Positions 5,848 to 6,495 of a stretch of DNA of 6,495 nt are shown here, one piece after another. A model generated the notes under the pieces. The model worked only from the letters and a program-made list of their open reading frames with translations. It had not been told where the DNA came from and searched no databases. The stretch covers positions 1-6,495 of the forward strand of contig JACCZV010000197.1 in assembly GCA_013695775.1 (NCBI GenBank), given 5' to 3'. The number at the start of each line of letters is the position of its first letter. Positions within the stretch are counted from its first letter, which is position 1. The position numbers were made by a program, and so were the translations under genes. This DNA comes from Chitinophagales bacterium. Its GTDB lineage: Bacteria; Bacteroidota; Bacteroidia; Chitinophagales; UBA10324.

Positions 5848-6495
5848 GTGGATTGGGAGGAATTTGTAAAACAGGCGTTGGCAGAAGACATAAGGGAGGG
5901 TGATCATACCTCCCTTTCTTGTATATCCACCGTAGCCACCGGTAAGTCCCAATTACTTGTAAAAGATCATGGAATACTGGCTGGCATAGAGCTGGCCCTT
6001 TCAATTTTTAGACATCTCGATCCACATATTAAAATTCATATAATCGTTCCTGATGGATCATCAGTACATGAAGGTCAAATTGCTTTTGAATTAGACGGAA
6101 ACGCTCGCAGCATCCTGATGGCGGAGCGTCTTGCTTTAAATTGCATGCAGCGCATGAGCGGAATTGCAACACTTACACACAAATATGTGAAACGTGTTGA
6201 GGGATATAATGTCAAAATTTTGGACACCCGCAAGACCACCCCTTTATTCAGGGCCGCAGAGAAGTGGGCTGTTAGAATAGGTGGTGGAGAGAATCATCGT
6301 TTTGGATTATTTGATATGATAATGATTAAAGACAACCATATTGATTACGCTGGTGGAATTGCCAATGCAATTCACGATGCACGAAGATATCTGAGTGAGA
6401 ACAACCTTTCCCTACAGATAGAAGTTGAGTCGAGAACAATGGAAGAAGTAGAGCAGGTTCTGAGAAGTGGGGGCGTTCAGCGCATCATGCTGGAT
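5848..6495 (+). CDS. nadC: Nicotinate-nucleotide pyrophosphorylase (quinolinate phosphoribosyltransferase), partial
   Basis: This enzyme converts quinolinate and PRPP to nicotinate mononucleotide, CO2 and pyrophosphate, the last committed step of de novo NAD synthesis in the cytoplasm. 216 codons are visible, so about 65-75 C-terminal residues of the usual length near 280 lie beyond the right edge. Motifs: EDI.EGDHTS near the N-terminus (13-22), ERLALNCMQRMSGIAT (93-108), DTRKTTP (126-132) with phosphate-binding R128 and K129, KWAVRIGGGENHRFGLFD (139-156) with H150 and R151, MIKDNH (159-164) with K161, E194 in EVES, and D216 at the end. The start is GTG directly after the TAG of the DUF4783 gene, in the same frame. 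The stop blocks any earlier start, and the next in-frame ATG (codon 91) would remove the whole N-terminal domain. Translation probably depends on termination and re-initiation after the upstream gene. Confidence 0.97.
   Translation, partial: MDWEEFVKQALAEDIREGDHTSLSCISTVATGKSQLLVKDHGILAGIELALSIFRHLDPHIKIHIIVPDGSSVHEGQIAFELDGNARSILMAERLALNCMQRMSGIATLTHKYVKRVEGYNVKILDTRKTTPLFRAAEKWAVRIGGGENHRFGLFDMIMIKDNHIDYAGGIANAIHDARRYLSENNLSLQIEVESRTMEEVEQVLRSGGVQRIMLD

Noticed and set aside
5750..6004. Minus-strand open frames opposite the DUF4783-nadC junction
   Set aside because: Both strands are open here, but the plus strand encodes unmistakable NadC N-terminal sequence; the antisense products are Pro/Cys-rich and featureless.

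Overview
The window looks like ordinary chromosomal DNA from a member of the Bacteroidota, probably from the Sphingobacteria/Chitinophaga/Cytophaga side of the phylum. The evidence is AT-rich intergenic DNA, no Shine-Dalgarno-like sites before most starts, lipoprotein and SPase I signals of the Bacteroidota type, and a DUF4783 gene directly upstream of nadC. No mobile element, CRISPR array, tRNA or rRNA is visible.

Left part (1-2852, all on the minus strand): a three-gene block. It is read in the order of a cytoplasmic SH3/NlpC-P60 peptidase of the YkfC (dipeptidyl-peptidase VI) type, then the bifunctional NAD(P)HX repair enzyme Nnr, then a second NlpC/P60 protein that is a predicted lipoprotein and runs off the left edge. 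The last two overlap by 35 nt. The first has a TTG start.

Middle part (2997-5161, minus strand): gpmI, the cofactor-independent phosphoglycerate mutase with a complete active site, followed 23 nt downstream by a small lipoprotein gene of unknown function. A 144-nt AT-rich gap separates this pair from the left block.

Right part (5449-6495, plus strand): a DUF4783 gene with a signal peptide, followed with no gap by nadC (quinolinate phosphoribosyltransferase), which runs off the right edge. The stop of the first gene (TAG) directly abuts the GTG start of the second, in the same reading frame. The 287-nt divergent region between gpmI and the DUF4783 gene holds overlapping inverted repeats close to the gpmI start and a possible 50-codon hydrophobic small ORF.

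Functionally the window joins NAD synthesis (NadC), NAD(P)H repair (Nnr), glycolysis (GpmI) and peptidoglycan peptide processing (two C40 peptidases). I see no clearly new biological system. The most unusual items are the mutually exclusive hairpins before gpmI, the zero-gap same-frame junction before nadC, the candidate small membrane protein, and the unassigned lipoprotein behind gpmI.
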